A stretch of 64,000 nucleotides of DNA from Vicinamibacterales bacterium. Lineage in GTDB: Bacteria; Acidobacteriota; Vicinamibacteria; Vicinamibacterales; UBA8438. The notes below the pieces were generated by a model. That model did not search any database, was not told the origin of the DNA, and worked only from the letters and a program-made list of their open reading frames with translations. This document shows positions 1 through 8,900 of this stretch, one piece after another (within the stretch, counting starts at the first letter, position 1; each line of letters starts with the position of its first letter). Location of the stretch: NCBI GenBank assembly GCA_937766455.1, contig CALLXD010000039.1, positions 62,001 to 126,000 of the forward strand. The letters run 5' to 3'. A program made the translations under genes and the position numbers.

Positions 1-780
1 AGTGCTGGCGTGGCCAGCCCGACGACGGCCACGGCCCAGACGAGTAGTGCCGCGTCGACGGCGGCCCAGACGCCTCCTCTGCCGGGCTTCCTGACCAGCT
101 ACCGTTTTCACCTAAACGCGCTGCACCTCGGATCAGACAGCGACAGCTTCGTGTGGGATACCGATTTCGGGGGTGATCTCGATGTGTTTGACCTGCATTA
201 TTTTCGAGGGAATGTACTGGTCAACCTCGAGAGCATTGTTGGTCAGCAGATTCGTGCGATCGATCCCAATCAGGGTAACTACACTGTCGACCTGTCCACA
301 TGGTGGCGCACCGGTATGTCGGGAGCGGAGTTGGGCGCGACATTTCATCATGTGTCACGCCACCTGAGCGACCGCGACAAGGATTTCGCCATCGCGTGGA
401 ATATGGTGGGGCTCCAGTTCACCTCGCCACTGGCTCTTGCAGGCTGGGATCTCGACGTGGGGTATCGCCTGCTCAAGACCGTCCAACGCTCGTTTGTGGA
501 CTACACCGGCGAAATGGGCGGAAGCATTCAGGCCTCCCGGTCCATGCATCGTCGCGTCTCGCTCATCGTCGGCGGAGAGCTGACGGCCGTGGCCGTGAGC
601 GCGGCGGACCGGGGTCGGGATAATCAATTCGGGAGCCGCATTGAGATTGGCGCCCGTTTCCCTGGCCGAGCGGGCTTCGGCGAGATCTTCCTCTCTCGCG
701 AACGGCGTATCGATGCCAACCCAGTCGACGCGGAGCCCACGACGTTTACGATGGCGGGATTCCGGTTCCTCAGCAAATAG
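1..780 (+). CDS. Outer-membrane beta-barrel protein, 5' end outside window
   Basis: The frame is open from base 1, so the gene begins before the window. A GTG at 10 could serve as a start, but the first residues end in a TATAQ-T segment that looks like the tail of a Sec signal peptide (AxA-Q), so the true start is probably upstream. The remainder has alternating hydrophobic/polar strands rich in Trp, Tyr and Gly (for example LSTWWRTGMSGAELGATF and AIAWNMVGLQF) and ends in GFRFLSK, as expected of a barrel in the outer membrane. About 240 mature residues. The substrate or role is not recognisable. It could be a structural barrel or a porin-like protein; the barrel call is inferred from strand pattern only. 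Confidence 0.6.
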   Translation, partial: SAGVASPTTATAQTSSAASTAAQTPPLPGFLTSYRFHLNALHLGSDSDSFVWDTDFGGDLDVFDLHYFRGNVLVNLESIVGQQIRAIDPNQGNYTVDLSTWWRTGMSGAELGATFHHVSRHLSDRDKDFAIAWNMVGLQFTSPLALAGWDLDVGYRLLKTVQRSFVDYTGEMGGSIQASRSMHRRVSLIVGGELTAVAVSAADRGRDNQFGSRIEIGARFPGRAGFGEIFLSRERRIDANPVDAEPTTFTMAGFRFLSK

Positions 781-913
781 AAGCCCGTAGCGAGAGCCCC
801 GCGGCATTCGACCAACGCCGAATCCAGCTGAGCTGCGTCGTATTTTCTCTCTTCTCGCCTTGTACCAGGCCGGCCCTGCATTGCCAACTCAGGGTCTCCG
901 TGCGACGCGGGAT

Positions 914-930
914 TTTCACCACGGGCTGCT
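914..930. repeat. Orphan insertion-sequence end
   Basis: These 17 bases are identical to the right end of the IS1182-like element (54462-54478) and lie in the otherwise featureless 204-base gap between the barrel gene and the M16 gene. After the shared GGGCTGCT the sequence continues CGCC instead of AGGG. No transposase or second end lies nearby. It may be a solo end left by a deleted element; chance is unlikely over 17 bases but not excluded. Confidence 0.45.
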
Positions 931-984
931 CGCCTCGTCCGCAGCGGAGCGCGTTGTCACGGGTGGCTATGCGATAATCCGACC

Positions 985-2391
985 ATGCGTCGCATGACAT
1001 CTCCGGCGTCGGGTCGGGTCCAGTGGGTCTTTGCCGTCTCGGCTCTGGCGGGCCTCGTGTTGTTGTCCACGACCGTCGAGACGGCGGTCAGACCGCCAAA
1101 ATTCGACTACGAGTTGCACACGCTCGACAATGGGCTGACAGTGGTGCTGGCTGAGGATCACTCAACACCCATCGTCCGGTCTGAACTGGTCTATCACGTC
1201 GGCTCGAAGAACGAGGCGCCGGGGCGAACGGGGTTCGCGCATCTCTTCGAGCATCTGATGTTCAAGGGGTCGCGCAATGTCTTGTCTGACTCGCATCTGA
1301 CCCTGATTTCGCGGGTGGGTGGGGATGGGAACGCCTACACGACAGAGGACTCCACCACCTATGTCGAGACGGTCCCCGCGCAGTATCTCCCGTTGATTCT
1401 CTGGCTCGAGGCCGACCGGATGGCTACGCTGCGCATTGACAAGGAGACGTTCGAGTCGGAGCGTCTGGTGGTCAAGGAAGAGCGCCGCTGGCGGTATGAG
1501 GACACGCCGTTCGGCCTGCTCTCCGAGATCATGTACGACCAGGCGTACTCGGTGCACCCCTACAAGCACACACCGATCGGGACCATGGCGGATCTGGAGG
1601 CTGCGTCGGTCGACGATGTGCAGGAGTTCTTCGACACCTACTACGTGCCGGAGAACGCCACCCTTGTGCTGGTGGGCGACTTCGACTCGAGGGACGCGCT
1701 CGCGCTCGTGAAGCAGTACTTTGATCGTGTGCCCAAGGCGGCCAAGCCGGTGCCTCGCGCTATCCCGCGCGAGCCATTGCAGACCGGCGAGCGGCGCATT
1801 AACCTCACCCAGTCCCAGAACTGGCCGCTTCCCGCCGTGATCGTGGCCTATCACATCACCTACGACGGCCACCCAGACGCCTACCCGCTGCACATCGCGG
1901 TCAAGGTGCTCTCGGACGGACAGAGTTCGCGAATTTTCCGTCGACTGATCTATGACGACCAGCTCGCGGTCTCGGCGTTTGGGCAGGGCACCATCATCGA
2001 CGACCCGAATCTGTTCTATGCGGTGTCGGTCGTGCAACCGGGGCGCACCGCGGAGGAGTCTGAGAAGGCGCTCATAGAGGAGCTGGACCGATTGAAGACT
2101 GATTTCGTCAGCGATACCGAGCTGCAGCAGGCCAAGAATCAGTTCGCGAGGGACTACGTGTTCACGCGGGCGACGGTTGAGCAGAAAGCCAGCCACCTGT
2201 CGCACGCGGCCGTGATTCACGACGACATTACGACGGCGGATGCCGAGTTCGATATCTTCATGAATATTACGAAAGAGGACGTCCAGCGGGTCGCTCAAAC
2301 CTACTTCACGAAGGAGAATCGGTTGGTGCTTACGATCGCGCCCCCGGCCGCCGCCGGGCGGTCGTTCTTGCAACCAGGAGACGAGGAATGA
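985..2391 (+). CDS. Exported M16 family zinc peptidase (catalytic partner)
   Basis: Insulinase/processing-peptidase family (pitrilysin clan). The zinc site HxxEH is intact as HLFEH at residues 86-90, and the downstream FESERLVVKEE stretch (about 155-165) supplies the third glutamate ligand region. Residues 10-33 form a hydrophobic export signal, so the enzyme should act in the periplasm or at the outer membrane. At 468 residues it has the single-chain length of bacterial M16B subunits: N-terminal peptidase half plus a C-terminal M16 half (YHITY, SDGQSSRIFRRL). The start could also be the ATG at 994. The stop overlaps the start of the next gene (ATGA), which codes for a partner that lacks the zinc motif, so the two probably form a heterodimer. 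Natural substrates are likely peptides; this is inference. Confidence 0.93.
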   Translation: MRRMTSPASGRVQWVFAVSALAGLVLLSTTVETAVRPPKFDYELHTLDNGLTVVLAEDHSTPIVRSELVYHVGSKNEAPGRTGFAHLFEHLMFKGSRNVLSDSHLTLISRVGGDGNAYTTEDSTTYVETVPAQYLPLILWLEADRMATLRIDKETFESERLVVKEERRWRYEDTPFGLLSEIMYDQAYSVHPYKHTPIGTMADLEAASVDDVQEFFDTYYVPENATLVLVGDFDSRDALALVKQYFDRVPKAAKPVPRAIPREPLQTGERRINLTQSQNWPLPAVIVAYHITYDGHPDAYPLHIAVKVLSDGQSSRIFRRLIYDDQLAVSAFGQGTIIDDPNLFYAVSVVQPGRTAEESEKALIEELDRLKTDFVSDTELQQAKNQFARDYVFTRATVEQKASHLSHAAVIHDDITTADAEFDIFMNITKEDVQRVAQTYFTKENRLVLTIAPPAAAGRSFLQPGDEE

Positions 2392-3881
2392 CGGGCCGGT
2401 GGGCCGCCGGGGCCGCCGTCGTCCTGGCGCTGGGGTGCGTCACCGCGTCCGCGCAGCAGCCGCTTGACTGGCCGCGTGAGAGCCCGCCACCGCCGTTACC
2501 GGCCCGCCAGGTAACGTTTCCGCCGTACGAGCTCCGCACGTTGCCGAACGGTCTGCAGGTTGTCGTGGTGATGCACCACGAGCAGCCGGCCGTGAATTTG
2601 CGCCTCATGATCGGTGCCGGAGCCGCGTCAGACCCCGTGGGCAAGAAGGGCGTGGCGGCGCTGGCGGGGCAGTTGCTCGACCAGGGAACGGCGAATCGGT
2701 CGGCGACCGAGGTCGCCGCAGCGATTGACTACGTCGGCGGGGTGCTGAGCGTGGGTGCGGGCACGGACCTGAGTTTCGCCAACGTCCTCGTCATGCGCGA
2801 CAGTTTCGACTTTGCCGTCGACCTGTTGGCCGAGATCACGCGAACGCCTTCATTTGAACAAGCCGAAATCGATCGGCAACGCCAGCAGGTGCTGTCCGGT
2901 ATCCAAGTCAGCATGGATGACCCGGCGTATCTGGCTGGTGTGGTGTTCAGTCGGTTGGTCTACGGGGATCATCCATACGGGATGCCGCACAACGGGACGC
3001 CGCAGACTGTGCTGAGTATCTCTCGGGACGATCTTCGAGCCTTCCACCAGACGCACTATGCTCCCAACAACGCGCTCCTCGCGATTGTGGGTGACGTCGA
3101 TGCCGAGGAAGCGTTTGCCTCGGTGGAACGGGTCTTCGGCGACTGGGAGCGCCGGCCGCTGCCGCCGACACCCAGCACCCAGCTGCCCGCCCCGGCCCGA
3201 CGGATCGTGGTCGTCGACAAGCCCGGTTCTGTGCAGACGGCGATTCGGGTCGGGCACGTCGCGTTGCCCAGAGCCAGTCCGGATCATCTGGCGTTCGACG
3301 TCGCCCTGAAGATTCTGGGCGGAGAGGGGGGCAATCGTCTTGGAAGCGTCCTCCGTACCGAACGCTCGTTGACCTATGCCGCCTCCGCTGACGTGGCGAG
3401 CCGCCGGTTCGGTGGTGACTTCATGGCCAAGACGGACACCCGTTCCGATGCGACGGCCGAAGTGCTGCGGCTCATCGTCGAGGAGATCGCGCGTCTGAAA
3501 CGCGAGAGGGTCGGGCGTCGTGAATTGGAGAATGCACAGGCGTATCTGTCAGGTTCGTTCCCACTGACCATCGAGACACCGAACGCGATTGCGGCGCAGG
3601 TGCTCGAGTCACTCCTCTATGGCCTCGACCTCGGCGATTTGCCGAAGTACCCGGAACGGATCAATGCCGTCACGGTTGACGAGATTCAGCGCGTGTCGCG
3701 CGAGTATCTGCAGCCGCAGCAGCTCTCAGTCGTGCTTGTTGGAGAGGCGGCGACCTTCCTCGAGGACCTGGCCGGTGTCGGGTTCGACGGCGTGGAAGTG
3801 CTCTCGGTCTCTGAACTCGATCTATTTCTCCGCCAAGGCACGGCCCAGGCCACCCTCGACTCCCCCCTGCTGGCTCCCTGA
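2388..3881 (+). CDS. Exported M16 family protein lacking the zinc motif (non-catalytic partner)
   Basis: Same fold as the upstream gene (TLPNGLQVVVV, GAGAASDP, then the C-terminal M16 half with RLGSVLRTERSLTYAA), 497 residues with a clear signal peptide ending ASAQ at about residue 23. Where the partner has HLFEH this protein reads GVAALAGQLLDQG, so both histidines and the glutamate are gone and it cannot bind the catalytic zinc. In two-subunit M16 enzymes (mitochondrial processing peptidase alpha, bacterial M16B pairs) such a subunit supports substrate binding. The 4-base ATGA overlap with the active gene implies translational coupling and equal stoichiometry. The family is certain; the partnership is inferred from order. 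Confidence 0.93.
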   Translation: MTGRWAAGAAVVLALGCVTASAQQPLDWPRESPPPPLPARQVTFPPYELRTLPNGLQVVVVMHHEQPAVNLRLMIGAGAASDPVGKKGVAALAGQLLDQGTANRSATEVAAAIDYVGGVLSVGAGTDLSFANVLVMRDSFDFAVDLLAEITRTPSFEQAEIDRQRQQVLSGIQVSMDDPAYLAGVVFSRLVYGDHPYGMPHNGTPQTVLSISRDDLRAFHQTHYAPNNALLAIVGDVDAEEAFASVERVFGDWERRPLPPTPSTQLPAPARRIVVVDKPGSVQTAIRVGHVALPRASPDHLAFDVALKILGGEGGNRLGSVLRTERSLTYAASADVASRRFGGDFMAKTDTRSDATAEVLRLIVEEIARLKRERVGRRELENAQAYLSGSFPLTIETPNAIAAQVLESLLYGLDLGDLPKYPERINAVTVDEIQRVSREYLQPQQLSVVLVGEAATFLEDLAGVGFDGVEVLSVSELDLFLRQGTAQATLDSPLLAP

Positions 3882-3987
3882 TACTCAGAGGGGTCGTTTC
3901 ACCGGCGTGCGCACAGGGCACGATGGCGGCCACGACCGCGTGTGGGCGTACGTGGCGAATGACGGGTAGGGCACTAGGACACCTGGC

Positions 3988-5178
3988 ATGAAGGTGATGC
4001 TGTCGTGCGGCGAACCGTCTGGCGATCTGTACGCGGGCGCACTCACCACCCAAATTCTGAGGCTCGATCCGACCGCTGACGTGTTTGGCCTCGGTGGCGA
4101 GTGTGTCGCGGCCGCCGGGGGGCGGCTGGTGGCCGACTACCGGGGACTGGCGGTCACCGGTCTCACCGAGGTGCTGCCGGCGCTGCCACGGCTGTGGGCA
4201 ACGTATCGTCGCTTGGTGCGGGTGGCACGGGAGGAGCGCCCCGCCGTGTTCGTGGCGATCGACTACTCGGGGTTCAACTTCCACCTGTGCCGCGCCATCG
4301 CGGCGCTGGGCATCCCGGTGGTCTACTACATCAGCCCGCAGGTCTGGGCATGGCGCTCTGGCCGTCTTCGGGCCATGGCTCGATTCGTCACCCGCGCCCT
4401 GGTGATTTTTCCGTTCGAGGAGCGGCTGTATCGGAAGCAGGGCATTCCGGTCACCTTCGTCGGGCATCCGTTGGTCGACCTGACGGCGCCCAGTGTCGGC
4501 CGCGACGCGTTTCGACAGGAGCATGGGCTGGGCGGGACCGCACCGACGATCGCGATACTCCCCGGCAGCCGATCAAACGAAGTCCGGTTGATACTGCCGG
4601 ACCTGGTGCGCGCGGCGGAGCGCATCGTGCGCGCTGTGCCGACGGCGCAGTTTGTGGTGGCTCGCGCCCCGCACCTGCCGGACCGCTTGCTGGAGCCGCT
4701 CGCCGGCCTGACGACCACCACGTCGAGGCCGGTCTGTGTCGTCGAGGGACGGACGAATGACGTGTTGGCGGCAGCGGACGTCGTGCTCACGGCGTCTGGC
4801 ACTGCGACAGTGCAAGCCGCCATACATGAACGGCCGATGGTGGTGGTCTATCGGCTGTCGTCCCTGACGTATCTGCTGGGGCGACGGTTCGTCGAGGTGG
4901 ATGCGTTTGGGATGGTCAATCTAGTGGCCGAACGTATGATTGTTCCCGAGTTTCTGCAGGAGCGCTTTACGCCAGCCGCGGTTGCGGCCGAGGCGGTGCG
5001 GTTTCTCACCGATGAGGTGCGGGCGGCGGATACCCGTGCGGATCTCCGACAGGTGCGTGAGCAGCTCGGTGGACCCGGCGCGAGCCGGCGCGCCGCCGAG
5101 GAGGTGCTCGCCGTGGCGACGGGGAAGCGCGGGACCTCTGGCGGAGCCGCGTCTGCGCAAGACCTGCTAGAACAGTAG
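3988..5178 (+). CDS. lpxB: Lipid-A-disaccharide synthase
   Basis: Glycosyltransferase family 19 enzyme that joins UDP-2,3-diacylglucosamine and lipid X to give lipid A disaccharide 1-phosphate on the inner face of the inner membrane. Visible family motifs are GEPSGD (residues 8-13), IDYSGFNF (91-98), YYISPQVWAWR (113-123), VGHPL (158-162) and LPGSR (191-195). Length 396 is normal. It sits alone; the other lpx genes are not in this window. Its last 12 bases overlap the convergent 3' end of a small membrane-protein gene on the other strand. Presence of this gene shows that the organism makes lipopolysaccharide and is therefore a diderm. Confidence 0.97.
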   Translation: MKVMLSCGEPSGDLYAGALTTQILRLDPTADVFGLGGECVAAAGGRLVADYRGLAVTGLTEVLPALPRLWATYRRLVRVAREERPAVFVAIDYSGFNFHLCRAIAALGIPVVYYISPQVWAWRSGRLRAMARFVTRALVIFPFEERLYRKQGIPVTFVGHPLVDLTAPSVGRDAFRQEHGLGGTAPTIAILPGSRSNEVRLILPDLVRAAERIVRAVPTAQFVVARAPHLPDRLLEPLAGLTTTTSRPVCVVEGRTNDVLAAADVVLTASGTATVQAAIHERPMVVVYRLSSLTYLLGRRFVEVDAFGMVNLVAERMIVPEFLQERFTPAAVAAEAVRFLTDEVRAADTRADLRQVREQLGGPGASRRAAEEVLAVATGKRGTSGGAASAQDLLEQ

Positions 5179-5373
5179 TCCAACCGGACCCGTACCTGAG
5201 GTGAGGCAGTACGTACCGAGGCTGAAGGCGGTCGTGGCCAGGCTGACGGTGACGAACGCTGCCAACACCACGACGGCGCCCATACGCACCCCTGGAGAGT
5301 AGACGCGGACTGTTCGGGTGTAGTCGTCGGGGTGCTCGACCAGACCGACTGGATTCACACTTGGGAGCTTCAT
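5167..5373 (-). CDS. Small single-pass membrane protein
   Basis: 68 residues from the ATG at 5373 (a longer frame to 5424 is open but the first 17 residues look non-coding). The N-terminal half is polar (NPVGLVEHPDDYTRTVRV), followed by one strong membrane helix (MGAVVVLAAFVTVSLATTAFSL) and a short GTYCLTSGTGPVG tail. The codon pattern agrees with coding. It is convergent with lpxB and overlaps its 3' end by 12 bases. I do not recognise the family. No strong ribosome binding site precedes the ATG, which keeps confidence moderate. Confidence 0.55.
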   Translation of the reverse strand: MKLPSVNPVGLVEHPDDYTRTVRVYSPGVRMGAVVVLAAFVTVSLATTAFSLGTYCLTSGTGPVGLLF

Positions 5374-5412
5374 ACACGATAGGATGCCGCGGGTTGAGCC
5401 GCGGTTACACGA

Positions 5413-5724
5413 ATGACCCAGCATCTCCCGCCTCGTGACGCCCGGACCGCTGGCGGTCGATGGACGCGTGTCGGCTGGGTGCTCATGATGGGGTCGCTCC
5501 CTCTCTGGCTGGGGTTGCTGGGGGTGCCGTTTCTGCCGTTGACGGTCGCCTCGCGTGGGGTGGTGGCCACCGGGCTCGTCGTCTTGGCTGAGGTGGCATT
5601 CTGGGGTGGGGCGTTCCTCGCTGGACCGGAGGCGGTCAAGCGCACCCGATCGTGGTGGCGTCGCCTGGCGTCGGACACCGGTAGCAGCGGCGATCCGAAA
5701 TCCGTCACTCGAGATCCGGAATAA
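5413..5724 (+). CDS. Small two-helix membrane protein, resembles transporter-suffix domain proteins
   Basis: 103 residues: a basic start (RDARTAGGRWTRVGWVL), two hydrophobic helices (about residues 22-45 and 49-72) and a basic/polar tail (KRTRSWWRRL). The layout and the AEVAFWGGAFL.GPEAVKR stretch resemble the short proteins annotated as transporter suffix domain-containing, which carry only the two-helix domain otherwise found at the end of transporters. The role of that domain is unknown. The resemblance is from memory and not tested. It is divergent from the small gene at 5167-5373, with 39 bases between the two starts. Confidence 0.6.
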   Translation: MTQHLPPRDARTAGGRWTRVGWVLMMGSLPLWLGLLGVPFLPLTVASRGVVATGLVVLAEVAFWGGAFLAGPEAVKRTRSWWRRLASDTGSSGDPKSVTRDPE

Positions 5725-5731
5725 CGGATTT
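5698..5731. terminator. Inverted repeat at the end of the small membrane gene
   Basis: A perfect 8-base inverted repeat, AAATCCGT (5698-5705) and ACGGATTT (5724-5731), encloses an 18-base loop and spans the stop codon at 5722-5724. It ends in TTT but has no long U-tract, so it is only a weak intrinsic-terminator candidate. Confidence 0.3.
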
Positions 5732-5813
5732 AGTCGACCGCGTGCCCACGCCCGCGCCTGCCCCCGTGTCCTGCCCCCCGCGCCTGTCCTCCGCCGGCGA
5801 GCGCGATGGTCGT

Positions 5814-5842
5814 TTGGTCACGGTTGGAATTGTCGTTAGAAT
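5814..5842 (+). promoter_or_regulatory. Candidate sigma-70 promoter for the TonB-dependent receptor gene
   Basis: TTGGTC (5814-5819) and TAGAAT (5837-5842) are separated by exactly 17 bases. The -10 matches 5 of 6 consensus bases and the -35 matches the leading TTG. It lies about 135 bases before the receptor start at 5978, in the 200-base gap. No transcript evidence is available. Confidence 0.35.
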
Positions 5843-5977
5843 CGAGAGAACACACGACGGGAGGCGGCCGCCTCCCGTCAGCCTGGAGTTGCGTCGGCGC
5901 GGCCTGGGCTCCTACTGACCGCTGTGATGTTCGAGCGTGGACATGCTCCGTCGTGGAGCGCAGGTGTGCGGGGGGGA

Positions 5978-8900
5978 ATGACGCGAGACGTCGGGGCCGT
6001 AGTCTGCGTGATCTGGCTGATGACGGCCGGAGTGTCCGCGCAAACCAACACGGGTGAGATTAGCGGTCTGGTCGTCGACAGCAGCGGCGGTGTGCTGCCC
6101 GGTGCGACGGTTGGGGCGCGGCATCCCGACACTGGGTTCACGATGGACCGCGTGACCGACGCGCAGGGGCGCTTTTTTCTGCCAGCGCTTCCGACGGGTA
6201 CGTGGGACCTCACCGCCGAGCTGCCCGGTTTCCGGCCCGCCACCCTGACCGGCGTCGTCCTGGAGCTCGGTCGGACGATCCAGTTGGAATTCGGCCTGTC
6301 GCTCGACACGCTGAGCGAAGAGGTGACCGTCGAGGTGGTGATCCCGCTGCTGCAGACGACCACTGCCGAGATCAGCGACGTCATCGAGACACGCGAGGTC
6401 GAGCAGATCCCATTGAACGGTCGTCAGTTTCTCCAGTTGGCACAGCTCAGCGACGCGGTGGTCATCCCGCCTGGCGGGACCCGCGGCGGAGCGCTGCAGC
6501 AGGCCGGGCCGCTCCCCAATGTCGGTGGGCAACGCGCCGGTCACAACATCTACCTGCTTGACGGCTTCAAGGTGACGGACGAGCTGTTCAACAATCTGGT
6601 CATCAACCCCTCGGTCGATTCCATCCAGGAGTTCAAGATTCAAAAGTCGCAGTATCCACCAGAATTTGGTGGCAAGGCGTCAGCGCTCATCAACGTTGCA
6701 ACGAAGACGGGAACGAATCGTTTTCACGGGAGTCTGTTCGAATTCATTCGTGACGATCGATTCGACGCACACAACTTCTTTGACGACCGTACCCAACAGG
6801 TGCCACCTCTCGATCAGCAGCAGTACGGCGGATCTCTGGGCGGGCCGATCGTGAAAGACCGCACGTTTTTCTTCTTTAGCTACGAGCGCCAGGACACGCG
6901 GCGCTCGCTGACCAAGACATTTTCGGTGCCGGATGCCGCCGCGCGTGGCGGCGATTTTTCGGCCTGGGACCCGATATGCGATCCGACCACCATCAACGCG
7001 GTGACCGGCGCGTGTACGCTGTTTCCGGGGAACCAGATTCCGGCCAACCAGCTGGATCCTATCGCGCAAGCGTTTCTCGGGAACGTACCACTGCCCAACC
7101 GTTCCGGTCCGTTCCAGAATCTCACCGCAGTCGAAGCGCAGGACAAGGATGTGCATCAGCTCAGCCTCCGGGTGGACCACCGTCTGACGGCCCGAGATCA
7201 GCTGTTCGTGCGTTTCAGCAGCTTTGACGCGGACGAATTGCAGCCGTTTGGAACAAGCGTTCAGCAAGAGGCCCTGGTGCCAGGATTTGGCCGCACGCTC
7301 GACACCACTTCGCGGAACCTGGGGGTCAGCCACACTCGCACCTTCGGCGCCGACATGCTGAACGAGCTGCGGTTTGGCTACCTGAGAGTGGACGGTGGGC
7401 AGCGGAGCGTCAACGCCGGGGTGGGCTTCGCCGGTCAGGTCGGTCTGCTCGGGGTCACCTCAGTTCCGCGCGACGCTGGATTTCCACAGGTGTCAACCGC
7501 AGGGTTGTTCAGCACGATGGGCGACCCCACGACATTCGTGTCGCGGGCCAACGAGCACTTCGAGGTCTATGACAACTTCTTGGTTGACCGGGGTGCACAT
7601 CGTCTGAAGTTCGGTGCGTATCTGTTTCATCTGCGATTCCGGCCGGTCAACGCCGACACGGCGCGCGGCGCCTTCAGCTACACCGGTCAATGGAGTGGCA
7701 ATGCGTTGGCCGATTTCCTGCTCGGTTTTCCGACGTCGGCCAGGGCCGGCATTGGGGGGGGCGACGAGGATGCGCGTACGACCTGGCTGCACCTGTACGC
7801 ACAGGATGACTGGCGCGTGCGGGACAATCTGACGATCAACTACGGGCTGCGCTACGAATACAACTCGCACATGAAGGATGTCGACAACCGGCTGTCGACG
7901 ATCGACTTCTCGGTGCCGGGTGGCCGCTACGTCATTGCGAGTGACGACGCCGGCAACATTTCGCCCGAGGCGGAGGCGCTGCTGCCGCTGATACCGATTC
8001 CCTGGGTGACGTCGGCCGAAGCCGGTTGGGACCGGAGTCTGCTGCGACCGAGTAAGTTGCGGCTGGCGCCGCGATTCGGTTTTGCCCTGTCGCTGGGCGA
8101 CGAACGGCCCGCCGTCGTCCGCGGTGGCTACGGCGTGTTCCTGAACCAATGGGCCTATAGCGTGCAGACCGCGTTCACCCGAAACTTGCCGTTCTTCGCA
8201 CTCAAGCAGGTCGACGCGCCGTCGGACCAGTTGGTGCCCACGCTCAGAACGAACGACATCCTGATCAGCGATGCGAGCGGAAGTGTCGGTGGCACGATCA
8301 TGGATAACAACTATCAGGTGGAGTACACGCAGACCTGGAGCGGGGGATTACAGATCGAAGCGCTGCCGCGGACGATGTTCGAGGTCGCGTACATGGGGTC
8401 GTACACGATTGGTGCCGACAACTCGACGCTTCGCAATGTGCCGGTGCCAGGGCCTGGTCCGATAGACGCTCGTCGGCCGATTCCGGCGCTGAGCGCCGTG
8501 CGCGCCATACGGTTCGATGGCACGTCGATCTACCACGCCGTGACGTTCAAGGCCGAACGACGGTTTAACGGACGCTTCTCCTTCAATACCTCGTACACGT
8601 TGTCGCAGTCGCGTGACGATGCGTCGAGCCCTGGCGCCACCGCCTTCGAGGCGAACGTGCCGCAGGACGTGAGGAACATTTTTCCGGGCGAAGAGGCGTT
8701 GTCCAGCTTCCACCATCGACATCAGTTCGTGGCCAGCGGCAGCTACCGGCTGCCGTTCTTTGACGGTGTCGGCGGCACGGCGGAGATGTTGGGCGCCGGG
8801 TGGCGGGTCAATGTGGTGGCCACCCTGCAATCTGGGGCGCCGTTTACCGTCAACCTGGGACAAGACGTGGCGAACATTGGATCCGGTCCCGCCCAGAGGC

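Noticed and set aside
1162-2373. 403-residue open frame on the minus strand opposite the M16 gene
   Set aside because: Antisense shadow of a high-GC gene; Arg/Gly/His-rich low-complexity translation and no domain.
5725-5923. Possible cobalamin riboswitch before the TonB-dependent receptor
   Set aside because: No B12-box or conserved pairing recognised; only a promoter-like pair and low-complexity CCCGCG tracts.
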